Source: Chlamydia gallinacea 08-1274/3 (GTDB lineage Bacteria; Chlamydiota; Chlamydiia; Chlamydiales; Chlamydiaceae). From it: a DNA stretch of 64,000 nucleotides. Location of the stretch: NCBI RefSeq assembly GCF_000471025.2, contig NZ_CP015840.1, positions 434,001-498,000 on the forward strand. The letters are read 5' to 3'. The position numbers were made by a program, and so were the translations under genes. Under the pieces are notes generated by a model. It saw only the letters and a program-made list of their open reading frames with translations, did no database searches and had not been told where the DNA came from. Below are positions 1-8,721 of the stretch, piece by piece. The first letter of the stretch is position 1. Each line of letters begins with the position of its first letter.

Positions 1-428
1 AGATGGGGTAAAGCAGGAATATCAAAAGGACGCTGTTTAAAAAGAGCAAATAACCCTTCTTGTTTAAAGACTTCGAATAAATCTTTTTGTGTAAGTTGAG
101 CTAGGTCGTAAGAATATTTTGTTTGCGATTGTCCTGGAGTTTTTTGAATCAAGACATCAAGAAGAGAGCGTTTTTCCCCTCTGCGGATTTCCGTTACGGT
201 TCCAGATATAGGAGAGGTGATGAATACTCCAGGGAAATTCTTATATTCAGCAACAGGTGCTCCTGAATGAATATCATCACCGGGTTCTACTTTAAGTTTT
301 AAGGCTAAAGCAGAGTAGGGACGTAAGTCTACAGAAACAAAGGCAGGATCTATTCTTTTTAGAAACCCCGATTCTTTGGGAGACCCTTGTAAAGATAAAT
401 CTAAGCCCTGAGTAATAGTAATCTTCAT
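1..428 (-). CDS. nqrA: Na+-translocating NADH:quinone reductase subunit A (N-terminal part, cut by window edge)
   Basis: Only the first 142 codons are present; the rest lies beyond position 1. NqrA is the peripheral subunit of the Na+-NQR complex, which oxidises NADH, reduces quinone and exports sodium across the inner membrane. The visible N-terminus (MKITITQGLDLSLQGSPKES) and the stretch reading FVSVDLRPYSALALK, then GVFITSPISGTV and later KQRPFDIPALP, fit chlamydial NqrA closely. The ATG at 428 is the natural start because the conserved N-terminus begins there. It lies 21 bases downstream of the CT635-like gene on the same strand, so the two may be cotranscribed. Confidence 0.93.
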   Translation of the reverse strand, partial: MKITITQGLDLSLQGSPKESGFLKRIDPAFVSVDLRPYSALALKLKVEPGDDIHSGAPVAEYKNFPGVFITSPISGTVTEIRRGEKRSLLDVLIQKTPGQSQTKYSYDLAQLTQKDLFEVFKQEGLFALFKQRPFDIPALPH

Positions 429-449
429 ACTCTAGGATTATAGGAGTTT

Positions 450-884
450 TTATAAGGGAATCCAGTTTTTTTTCTTATTTTTTTTAGTTGATGTTGTTCT
501 GGGTTTCTTAGTTGTGTTTTTTTTAGAATCTTCAAATCCTAGCTCTTTAGACACTTCATTAATAATGGCTTCTGTCTCTTTTTTATATTCGTTACAAGAA
601 GCTCGAATATTTTCTAATGCTAACCATTCTTCTGGAGAGAAATTATCGGGATTGTTTGCAAACACTTCCATTTGCTCTTTTGTCATTCCTGTTTGACGAA
701 GGATTTCTTGGGAGCGCTTGTCCAGTTCTTGGATTTTCTCTTGGGTTTTTTCCATGAGATACTCGTAATCTACTTCAGAATCAGAGGATAACGCAGAACC
801 AAAAGAGGGATCAAAGTCTATATTATAAAGAGTAAGTATTTGTTTTATAGAATCTATTATTTTTTGCGCAGAATTACTATTCAT
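450..884 (-). CDS. CT635-like protein, probable type III secretion chaperone of the CT622-type effector
   Basis: This 144-residue acidic and then lysine-rich protein has no signal peptide or membrane segment. The middle (about residues 40-110) is predicted helical and rich in E, Q and K; the last 30 residues are a basic tail of K, T and N ending NWIPL. Position immediately upstream of nqrA and divergent from greA matches C. trachomatis CT635, which as I recall is the chaperone that stabilises and helps secrete effector CT622. A CT622-type gene is in this window at 19428, so both partners are present, 19 kb apart. The function is inferred from gene order and family, not from a motif. Confidence 0.75.
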   Translation of the reverse strand: MNSNSAQKIIDSIKQILTLYNIDFDPSFGSALSSDSEVDYEYLMEKTQEKIQELDKRSQEILRQTGMTKEQMEVFANNPDNFSPEEWLALENIRASCNEYKKETEAIINEVSKELGFEDSKKNTTKKPRTTSTKKNKKKNWIPL

Positions 885-996
885 TAATACACCATGAATT
901 TTAATTTATTATAAAACAATATTGTTATTTTTTGTGTGGGGTTGTTGATATTTTTTATAATTCGGAGTATATTTCCCGCTAAAAACGGGTGGCATC

Positions 997-3153
997 GTGG
1001 ACTATCTAGAAAAATTGCAAGTCTTCTTGGATGAAGGTCAGTCCTCAAGTTTTTTTAATTTGTGGGAGGAATATTGTTTTAACGATGTAGTACGAGGAGA
1101 AGAACTTATTGCAATTTTGGAAAGAGTCAAGAATTCTTCGTTAGCGCCGTTATTTGGAAAAATCGCAGACACCGTACTTTCTTTATGGGAAACTCTCCCT
1201 GAAGGAGAGGAAAAGGATCGGGTGCTTCAATTAGTTTTAGATTTACAAACTACAAATAATAAGCAACTTTATGCTGTTGCTGTGGACTATGTGAATAGGA
1301 AGTACAAAGATAGGGATAACTTTAATGAAGCCTTGCGAGTTGTTGGTCTTCGCGATGGTCGAGAATTTCAATATAGCCTCAGTCGTTTTGATTTTTTAAT
1401 GCATTTAAAGGAAGGCAATTTTGTCTTTCATTCAGGAGGTTGGGGAGTTGGGGAGGTCATGGGAGTGTCTTTTCTTCAACAAAAGGCATTGATAGAGTTT
1501 GAGGGAGTAATGATGTCTAAGGATATCTCCTTTGAAACTGCTTTCAAGAGTTTAGTTCCTCTTCCTAGAGAACATTTCCTTTCAAGAAGGTTTGGGGATC
1601 CTGATGGTTTCGAGTCTTATGCTAAAGAACATCCTGTAGAAGTTATTGAGATGTTACTTAAGGATTTAGGACCTAAAACGGCAAAAGAAATCAAGGATGA
1701 GCTTGTAGATTTAGTTATTCCTGAAAAAGATTGGAATCGTTGGTGGCAAGCAGCTAAGAATAAGGTTAAAAAAAGCAGTCGGATTATTTCCCCTAAAACA
1801 ATAAAAGAGCCTTATCGTTTTCAGATTGAAGGGGGGTCTTTGACCTCACAACTGGAACAACGTTTATCTCATCTAGAAGATAATGCAGAGAAGATAGCGG
1901 AGATTTACCAATTTGTTCGTGACTTGCCCAGCGAGTTAAAAAATCCTGAGAATAAAAAACTTCTTGTGCAGTTGTTACAAGAGTTACCTTTGGAAGAGGC
2001 TTTGTCTTTAGAAATTCAAAGAGATATCCTCCTTACTAATTTTTTAGGAGGTTCGTCGAGTAGTCGATTGAGTAAAGAGTTTATCTCTTCTCTGTCAGAG
2101 GGAGATATTCTTAACCTTGTGCATAATATTTCTATCACTGCTTTACAAAAGACATTTTTAATGTTGGTAAAACAATATTCTCCTTTATGGGAGGGGATAT
2201 TTATGAAAGTTTTCCTTTCTACAACTTCGTCTACTCTTAGAGAACTTACATTTAAAGTATTGCGATCTACAGAGTCATGTAAGGAAAATCTAAAGAGCGT
2301 TATTCTTAAATTTATTGAAAATCCCATGATGTATCCTGAAGCTTTTACTTGGTTTTTCTTGAAGTTTGGGGTACATGGAGATGGAGTTTTTTCTCCCGAG
2401 GATAAAGAGATCGAGAGAGGGTTTTTAGAATCTGCTTTAGTGTTTATGCATCAAGTAGCTACAACTTCGTATAAAGATTTGGGAAAAAAGATCTATCATT
2501 TTTTGACGGGTCAAAGGTTTTTAATTTTTCGTAATATAATCGAGGGAGCTCCTTTGACTTATTTAAAAGAAATTCTCTTGCTATCGACAAAGTGTAGCCA
2601 GTTTTCCTCTGGAGATCTTGGTGTTTTGCAAAATCTTGCTGAAGTTGTGCAGCCTAATTTGAAAAAAAATAATGTTGTTGTTGAAGAGGATGTTTTATGG
2701 ACAACAGCTGAAAGCTTTACACGTATGAAAAATAAATTACAGTCACTTGTGAGCAAGGAATTAATTGAGAATGCCAAAGAAATTGAGGATGCAAGATCTT
2801 TGGGTGATCTTAGGGAAAATTCGGAATACAAGTTTGCTTTAGAGAAACGATCTCGCTTACAAAAAGAAATAAGTGTTCTTTCAGAAGAAATCAATCGTGC
2901 TCGTATCTTAACCAAAGATATGGTTTTTACTGATACCGTGGGTGTGGGATGTAAGGTTTCTTTAGAGGATAGTGAGGGAAACCTAGTTACTTATTCTATC
3001 TTAGGGCCCTGGGATGCAGATCCGGACAAACACATTTTGTCTTTAAAATCGAAATTTTCTCAAGCAATGATAGGGAAACATGTTGAAGAGAGCTTGCAGT
3101 TTCAGGGAAAGGATTACAAGGTAAGTAAAATACAATCCTTTTGGGATACATAA
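997..3153 (+). CDS. greA: Transcription elongation factor GreA with very large N-terminal extension
   Basis: The product has 718 residues, whereas an ordinary GreA has about 158. The Gre domain is only the C-terminal quarter, from about residue 566: an N-terminal coiled coil with the acidic-tip motif [14 protein letters not shown] (equivalent of the usual EARELGDLSENAEY) and a C-terminal FKBP-like globular domain. Gre factors enter the RNA polymerase secondary channel and stimulate cleavage of backtracked transcripts. The first 560 residues are chlamydia-specific, soluble and of unknown role. The start is a GTG preceded by a GGGTGG-like ribosome site; no better in-frame ATG exists near the conserved N-terminus. 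It is divergent from the CT635-like gene. Confidence 0.92.
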   Translation: MDYLEKLQVFLDEGQSSSFFNLWEEYCFNDVVRGEELIAILERVKNSSLAPLFGKIADTVLSLWETLPEGEEKDRVLQLVLDLQTTNNKQLYAVAVDYVNRKYKDRDNFNEALRVVGLRDGREFQYSLSRFDFLMHLKEGNFVFHSGGWGVGEVMGVSFLQQKALIEFEGVMMSKDISFETAFKSLVPLPREHFLSRRFGDPDGFESYAKEHPVEVIEMLLKDLGPKTAKEIKDELVDLVIPEKDWNRWWQAAKNKVKKSSRIISPKTIKEPYRFQIEGGSLTSQLEQRLSHLEDNAEKIAEIYQFVRDLPSELKNPENKKLLVQLLQELPLEEALSLEIQRDILLTNFLGGSSSSRLSKEFISSLSEGDILNLVHNISITALQKTFLMLVKQYSPLWEGIFMKVFLSTTSSTLRELTFKVLRSTESCKENLKSVILKFIENPMMYPEAFTWFFLKFGVHGDGVFSPEDKEIERGFLESALVFMHQVATTSYKDLGKKIYHFLTGQRFLIFRNIIEGAPLTYLKEILLLSTKCSQFSSGDLGVLQNLAEVVQPNLKKNNVVVEEDVLWTTAESFTRMKNKLQSLVSKELIENAKEIEDARSLGDLRENSEYKFALEKRSRLQKEISVLSEEINRARILTKDMVFTDTVGVGCKVSLEDSEGNLVTYSILGPWDADPDKHILSLKSKFSQAMIGKHVEESLQFQGKDYKVSKIQSFWDT

Positions 3154-3157
3154 GAAA

Positions 3158-3230
3158 TGGAGCATAGCGGAATCGAACCGCTGACCTCAACAATGCCATT
3201 GTTGCGCTCTACCAATTGAGCTAATACCCC
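3158..3230 (-). tRNA. tRNA-Ala (anticodon GGC)
   Basis: Read on the minus strand the 73 bases fold as a cloverleaf with acceptor arms GGGGTAT and ATGCTCC, a D arm GCTC...GAGC, an anticodon loop ATGGCAT giving GGC, and a T arm with GGTTCGATTCC. The discriminator is A. CCA is not encoded. It starts 5 bases after the greA stop codon on the opposite strand. Confidence 0.96.
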
Positions 3231-3297
3231 GAGGAAACAAAATTAACACGAGATGAGGTTTTGGATCAATCTTCGTGTGTTATAAAGGATTTTCTTT

Positions 3298-4509
3298 ATG
3301 AGTTTTTTTAATCAACTACCTACGTACCCTTCTGATAGTATTTTAGGGCTGCAAAAGACTTTTTTAGAAGATAGTCGAGAAGATAAGGTGAATCTTGTTA
3401 TTGGGTCTTATGAAGATCCACAACGGTCTTATGGAGGGCTTTCTTGTGTACATAAAGCTCAGGATCTTTTATTGAAAGATGAAATGAATAAAAGATATCT
3501 ACCTATTCGGGGGCTATCCTTATTTCTAGAAGAAATGCGAAAGCTCATTTTTGGTACTATTTCTTCTGAGTATTTAGTTGATTCTCAAGCTTTGGGTGGT
3601 ACAGGAGCCCTACACCTTGGAGCAAAAATATTTTCCATAGCTTATCCATCTGGGAGAGTTTATATTCCTGAACAGACGTGGGGAAATCATATACGGATTT
3701 TTTCTCAGCAAGGCTTAGAAGTATTAAGGTATCCTTACTATAATTCTTCTACTAAAGCTTTAGTATTTGAGGAAACACTAGCGTGTTTGAAGTCGATACC
3801 CCAGTATTCTATGGTTCTTTTGCAGTGTTGTTGTCATAATCCTACTGGTAAAGATTTTACGGAGGAAATGTGGCAATCGCTTGCAAAGTTAATGCAAGAA
3901 CGGAAGTTGATTCCCTTTTTTGATACTGCATATTTGGGTTTTGGGGAGGGATTTGAGTTAGATAAGCGCCCTCTAGGAATATTTATACAGCAGGGAATTC
4001 CTGTTTTTGTCGCTGCTTGTGCTAGTAAGAATTTTTCACTATATGGAGAGCGTGTAGGATATTTTGCTGCATATAGCCAACATCCTGAGGATTTATTAAA
4101 AATTTCTAGTTGCCTAGAGGAGAAAATTCGAGGGGAATATTCTTCTCCTCCCAGACACGGTGCTTCTATTGTTTCTACGATCTTATCCGATGCTTTATTA
4201 AGAAAAGAATGGTTGTGTGAATTAGAAACTATTCGTCAGGATATAAGAAGAATTCGTGAAAAGTTTGTTCAGGTAATGCGTAATTACCTTGGGCATTCCT
4301 TTGATTTTATTTTGTCGCAAAAAGGATTTTTCGGGTATCCAGGTTTTTCTGAAGATCAAGTAAGGTTTTTAAGAGTAGAAAAAGGAATTTATACTACAAG
4401 TGGAGCTCGTTTTAATCTCAAGGGAATAACAGAAGATACAATAGATCGAGTGGCGCAGGGATTTGCAGAAGCTTATCAAATAGAAAAAAGCAATGTAGTG
4501 AAGAAATAA
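3298..4509 (+). CDS. tyrB: Aspartate/aromatic amino acid aminotransferase (PLP, class I)
   Basis: This is a 403-residue fold-type I PLP aminotransferase of the AspC/TyrB family, cytosolic, exchanging an amino group between aspartate or aromatic amino acids and 2-oxoglutarate. Visible family features are the HNPTG segment, the FFDTAYLGF segment with the pyridoxal-contacting Asp and Tyr, the Schiff-base lysine K244 in ASKNFSLYGERVG, the SPPRHGASIV segment and the C-terminal substrate arginine in TTSGARFNLKGI. Length is normal. The ATG at 3298 follows AAGGAT. It lies between greA/tRNA-Ala and mreC, as CT637 does in C. trachomatis. Whether Asp or an aromatic residue is preferred cannot be read from the sequence. 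Confidence 0.9.
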   Translation: MSFFNQLPTYPSDSILGLQKTFLEDSREDKVNLVIGSYEDPQRSYGGLSCVHKAQDLLLKDEMNKRYLPIRGLSLFLEEMRKLIFGTISSEYLVDSQALGGTGALHLGAKIFSIAYPSGRVYIPEQTWGNHIRIFSQQGLEVLRYPYYNSSTKALVFEETLACLKSIPQYSMVLLQCCCHNPTGKDFTEEMWQSLAKLMQERKLIPFFDTAYLGFGEGFELDKRPLGIFIQQGIPVFVAACASKNFSLYGERVGYFAAYSQHPEDLLKISSCLEEKIRGEYSSPPRHGASIVSTILSDALLRKEWLCELETIRQDIRRIREKFVQVMRNYLGHSFDFILSQKGFFGYPGFSEDQVRFLRVEKGIYTTSGARFNLKGITEDTIDRVAQGFAEAYQIEKSNVVKK

Positions 4510-4568
4510 GTAGCCGCACTCAGGTAGAGACGAAGATTATAGGAAGCTTTGAGTAAATCTGCAGGGTT

Positions 4569-5657
4569 ATGTGTGCAAGTGAAGATTTCAGTAAACAACA
4601 TACACAAGTAAAGGAAGTTCATTCTTTTGTTTATCGTCGTTCTAAAAAGAGTCAATTGTATGTTTATATTTTCATTGTAGCCGTTGTCGCTTTATGTTGG
4701 AGCTTGCCGCGAAATTTCTATGAAAATATTCAACACCATGTAGTAGCACTTTATTCACCATTATGCTGTAAAAAAATCGATGCCCCTTCTTTGAATGCCT
4801 ACTCACAAGAGATTGAAAACTTGTCATTGAAGGAAAAAGTGCGAGTTTTAGAGGAACGTTTACATGCTTATGAGGTTGTTCACTCTACTCCCCCTATGTT
4901 TCCTGAGGTTCTCACCCCCTATTTTCGTAATTTGATATTATCTCATGTTATTTATCGTGATCCTGCCTATTGGGGGAGCTCCATTTGGGTAAATGTAGGG
5001 AAATTACAGAACATAAAAAAAAATTCTCCCGTTCTGTCTGGAAATGTTCTTGTAGGACTTGTGGATTATGTCGGAAAACAGCAATCGCGAATTCGTTTGA
5101 TTACTGACGCTGGTATGCAACCCTCTGTAGTTGCTGTGCGTGGTGGACTACAGGCCGCTATAGTCAAGGATAGGATCAAGGATTTACAGTGCCATCTTGA
5201 AAAGCTACCTAACACATATCTCCTGGAAAAGGATAAGTATGAAAAAATAGATCAGCTAAATGATCTTTTTGTTTCTCTTAACTGTCCTGAAGAACATGCA
5301 TTTTTGTTGCGCGGTACGCTATCAGGTCATGGCGGTCCTTTGTGGAAAAAAGAGACTTTGGTGTTACATGGGGAAGGTTTTTGTAGTGTTGAAGGTCAAT
5401 ATTTATGCGAGGGAGATGTTTTAGTTACTACAGGATTAGATGGTATTTTCCCCCCAGGGTTACTTGTAGCTGAGATTGTTAATGTAAGTCCACCTCGAGA
5501 AGGCGCGTGCTCCTATAACATAAAAGCAAAGTCCTTAGCTAAGGATTTGACATACTTGTCTTCTGTTTTCATTTTACCAGCCATGGAATTTAACCCTAAT
5601 GATAGACCGGATATTTTTGGATTATTGTGGGATGATCTTGGTTCGATAAACAAATGA
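4569..5657 (+). CDS. mreC: Rod-shape determining protein MreC
   Basis: The 362-residue product has one transmembrane segment near the N-terminus (about residues 30-46), a coiled coil (about 78-102, EIENLSLKEKVRVLEERLHA) and the two-lobed beta domain of MreC. Diagnostic stretches are PVLSGNVLVGLVDYVGKQQ followed by SRIRLITDAG, and later GDVLVTTGLDGIFPPGLLVA. MreC is a bitopic periplasmic scaffold linking MreB to peptidoglycan synthases. Chlamydiae lack FtsZ and use MreB-directed septal synthesis, so this gene belongs functionally with pbp2 (56773) and murJ (16307). Its 3' end overlaps the 3' end of recB by 62 bases (5596-5657). Confidence 0.85.
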   Translation: MCASEDFSKQHTQVKEVHSFVYRRSKKSQLYVYIFIVAVVALCWSLPRNFYENIQHHVVALYSPLCCKKIDAPSLNAYSQEIENLSLKEKVRVLEERLHAYEVVHSTPPMFPEVLTPYFRNLILSHVIYRDPAYWGSSIWVNVGKLQNIKKNSPVLSGNVLVGLVDYVGKQQSRIRLITDAGMQPSVVAVRGGLQAAIVKDRIKDLQCHLEKLPNTYLLEKDKYEKIDQLNDLFVSLNCPEEHAFLLRGTLSGHGGPLWKKETLVLHGEGFCSVEGQYLCEGDVLVTTGLDGIFPPGLLVAEIVNVSPPREGACSYNIKAKSLAKDLTYLSSVFILPAMEFNPNDRPDIFGLLWDDLGSINK

Positions 5658-8600
5658 ATCCTTTGTCTTCGTGATGCATGCCACGAATGAAAATAAATCC
5701 CATTTCCACGTTATTCGAGATATCAAATTGTTGTAAAAATCTTTGTGCAGCATGGATATAAATGCTCCCTTGGTAATCTAGTTTTTCTTTTTTTATATAG
5801 TTCCATAGATTTTCCTTGGAGTAATCTTGGCTGCTTTCTCCCAAAAATGAAGTTTTCCAATCAATAATGTAATATCGCGAGTTATGCTCAAAAAATAAAT
5901 CTATGCTTCCTTGCCATAGATCTTCTTCATGAGAGAAAAGAAAAGCTTCTTCGCTTTTGATCTTATGAGGAGAAATATTTTTTAAAGAGAAGGTATCTTC
6001 AGAAAAAGTTAAGGGAGAAGAAAAAGTGTATTGTAGTTGTTGTGTGATGAGTTGTTCATAGCCTTCTAAATGTGTATTTTTCACTATTCGAATGACTATA
6101 TCTAAGATTTTCTCATAGGGAGTATGGAATCTGGGAGAAATGGTTTCTAAAATTTTGTGAATCAAAATTCCTGTTTTTTTCCCTAGGGGTAGAAAAGAAG
6201 AGCTTTCAGTTTCTTCTGGTAGGGAAATATCGTGGGAAGAGGTATCATCAAGCAGAGATTTCAATGAAGAAAAAGAACACATTGGTTTTGAAGAAGGTGG
6301 GGAGATAGTAAATGTCTCCGGTTGTACAAAGGATGCCGGAGAAAGGGTAGAGGGGACAGAATACGAAGAAAGGGAAAAAATATCAGGGTGTTCTTTAGAT
6401 AGGTGTTGTGCAAATTCAACAATAGAATTATGCGATCCCACGCGTTGTATGTAGTTTGTCCATGCAGAGTTTTTTCTTTGGGATTTTGCATTGTGTATGG
6501 GAAGGAATAATTGCTTCTTTGCACGCGTACAGGCTACATACATCTCCCGCATCCATTCTGAAGAACTTTTATTTTTTTTGGATTTATCCAATCCGGGACA
6601 AAAAACAATATCGTACTCTAACCCTTTAGATGCATGAATGGTAGTCATTTTTACTATGTCTTTATCTTCAGAATAAGAAGAAAATGAGAGATTTTCTTCC
6701 CAAAGTCCTGTTTCTGAAAAGTAATGTAAGTAAAGTAATTGATGATGTGGATACGGCGATTTAGATTCTAGATAAGCACATAACTTTTCCATTTCTTGAA
6801 AAACGAGGTCTCCTTGAGGTGTTTGGAGTAAAGCCTCGCCTTGACGAGTCATGAAGTGATAAAAAGTTGCTAATAATCCATGGGAAGTTATGTAGCCGCG
6901 TAAAGAAAAGAAATAAGATGAATAATACGCTTTTTTTTCAATTACATCCTTTAAGGTTAGTCGGAATAAGCTACTGAGCAGAACTCGTTGTATTTTTTCA
7001 TCACTTTCGGGATAGAGAATGGCTTCGATGAGAATCAGTGTAAGAAGTGGAGTTTCTGTTAGATGGAATATCGATTTGGTTTTTGAGAACGCTATGGGAA
7101 CGGAACAATGGGTAATGAGATCAAAAGCCTGTAAAGAATCTGTAACTAAAATTGCTATATGTCCCAGGGGAATACTATGAGTTTGGTGTAAGTACCCAAT
7201 TGTGTTTGCTATCCAATTAGCTTGATCTTGCATAGTATCGTAGGGGAAAAAATGTACTGGAGAATATAAAACAGTTGAAAAGGTCTCTGTGCTTTTGGGA
7301 TTAAGAGGATAGTATTCTATAGGAGGATATCCAGGAATTTCTGAAAATAAAGAACATTTGCTGAAAAGAATATTAATTCCCTCCATAAGCTTAGGAGATG
7401 AGCGGTAATTATTTATTAGATGTAATTGAGATTCCTTAGGAAAAGTAGATTTTGCTTTTAAATATGTGGGAAGGTCAGCGTTTCTCCATTCATATATCGA
7501 TTGCTTAGGATCTCCAATCAGAAAAAGAGAACCAGAAAAATCGTTAGTAGCGAACAGTTTAGAAAAAATATTCCATTGTTTTTTATCTGTATCTTGGAAT
7601 TCATCAATAAGAACTAATTGAAAACGCTCTCTTAGAGAAAGGAGAAGAGCTTCTGCGTGTTTTGATGTTATGAGATTGTCTACAGCAGAGATACTTTCAT
7701 CGGGAGATATCCAGGGGGTATACTGCGTTTTTAAATAAACGCGAAGATCATTTATTACAGTAGAGAAAATGAGATCTAAGTTGCAAAACTGCTCTGTATA
7801 ATGCAACCAAGGAGTTTCTTCTATTAAATTAAAAGCAGGACAAGATTGATAACGCGCTAATCGATTTTTAGGGTGGAATGTTTCTGCAATCCTAGAAAAA
7901 GAAAAGAGCTTTATTGAAGGTACAGGATGATATAGAAGATCAACAAATTGTTCTATGTCTTGCGATATAGAGAAAGGTTGTTTTTTATAACTACTCGATA
8001 AATGAAGTAATTGATCTAAAAATTCCTCTTTGGGCATCGTCAGCACTTTTTTCTGAATGGAAATATGCCATTCCCGTGCTCGCATGAGTGTAGTTTGTAT
8101 ATCGGGAAGATGTTCGCTGGTATCTGTTGTATAATTTGATAACAGCTTTTCAGTTAAAGAAGCTGTGTGTTTTGTATGGATAGGATAACGAGCAAGAAGT
8201 AAATACCATTGTTCTGGGAAGAGGACATTTTTCCAAAGGTCTTGAGAAAGATAGCGTTGTATGTAGTGCAGAATAGTTTGCGAATGGGTAAAAGCAGAAG
8301 GATTTTGTATCATGCGCGCGGAGGGAAAGTACTCTTGTAAAATATAATTACAAAATCCATGAATAGTAAAAATTCCCATACGATCTATAGTAGCTAAAGC
8401 ATTTCGAGCGCGCATGTAAAGCAGCTTTACATCATCTTGAGGTAGGTAGGAAGGAAGAGAAACTGTTGTGTTCTCGAGAGAGGATTTTAATTTTTCTACT
8501 ATATGCTTAAAATTATTTTGAATTCTAATTTTTAATTCATTTGTGGCTGCATTAGTAAAGGTAACGGCTAAAATGTGTTCTACATGAGAAACGGATCCTT

Positions 8601-8721
8601 CTAAAATAGCACGAAGAATGATGTGCTCTATAGTAAAGGTTTTTCCTGTTCCTGCAGATGCTTCTAAAAAGTATTTTCCATGAATCGAAGTTTGAGGCTC
8701 AAAGATATCAAAAGGTTGCAT
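5596..8721 (-). CDS. recB: RecBCD exonuclease/helicase subunit RecB
   Basis: The 1041-residue protein is an SF1 helicase with a C-terminal nuclease. The Walker A motif FLEASAGTGKTF sits at about residues 18-29 (K27). Further helicase motifs are LVLIDEFQDTD, LIGDPKQSIYEWR, and near the C-terminal half TTIHASKGLEYDIVF and YVACTRAKKQL. The nuclease core appears near the end as GSIDLFFEH and YIIDWKTSF (D and K of the RecB nuclease motif). It is somewhat shorter than E. coli RecB (about 1180). It follows recC on the same strand, with its ATG 14 bases inside the recC end, implying translational coupling. No recD is in the window. Confidence 0.95.
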   Translation of the reverse strand: MQPFDIFEPQTSIHGKYFLEASAGTGKTFTIEHIILRAILEGSVSHVEHILAVTFTNAATNELKIRIQNNFKHIVEKLKSSLENTTVSLPSYLPQDDVKLLYMRARNALATIDRMGIFTIHGFCNYILQEYFPSARMIQNPSAFTHSQTILHYIQRYLSQDLWKNVLFPEQWYLLLARYPIHTKHTASLTEKLLSNYTTDTSEHLPDIQTTLMRAREWHISIQKKVLTMPKEEFLDQLLHLSSSYKKQPFSISQDIEQFVDLLYHPVPSIKLFSFSRIAETFHPKNRLARYQSCPAFNLIEETPWLHYTEQFCNLDLIFSTVINDLRVYLKTQYTPWISPDESISAVDNLITSKHAEALLLSLRERFQLVLIDEFQDTDKKQWNIFSKLFATNDFSGSLFLIGDPKQSIYEWRNADLPTYLKAKSTFPKESQLHLINNYRSSPKLMEGINILFSKCSLFSEIPGYPPIEYYPLNPKSTETFSTVLYSPVHFFPYDTMQDQANWIANTIGYLHQTHSIPLGHIAILVTDSLQAFDLITHCSVPIAFSKTKSIFHLTETPLLTLILIEAILYPESDEKIQRVLLSSLFRLTLKDVIEKKAYYSSYFFSLRGYITSHGLLATFYHFMTRQGEALLQTPQGDLVFQEMEKLCAYLESKSPYPHHQLLYLHYFSETGLWEENLSFSSYSEDKDIVKMTTIHASKGLEYDIVFCPGLDKSKKNKSSSEWMREMYVACTRAKKQLFLPIHNAKSQRKNSAWTNYIQRVGSHNSIVEFAQHLSKEHPDIFSLSSYSVPSTLSPASFVQPETFTISPPSSKPMCSFSSLKSLLDDTSSHDISLPEETESSSFLPLGKKTGILIHKILETISPRFHTPYEKILDIVIRIVKNTHLEGYEQLITQQLQYTFSSPLTFSEDTFSLKNISPHKIKSEEAFLFSHEEDLWQGSIDLFFEHNSRYYIIDWKTSFLGESSQDYSKENLWNYIKKEKLDYQGSIYIHAAQRFLQQFDISNNVEMGFIFIRGMHHEDKGFICLSNQDHPTIIQKYPVYH

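Noticed and set aside
942..961. TTGTTG and TATAAT ahead of greA
   Set aside because: They are only 8 bases apart, so they cannot be a -35/-10 pair; the TATAAT alone may be a -10, but evidence is too thin.
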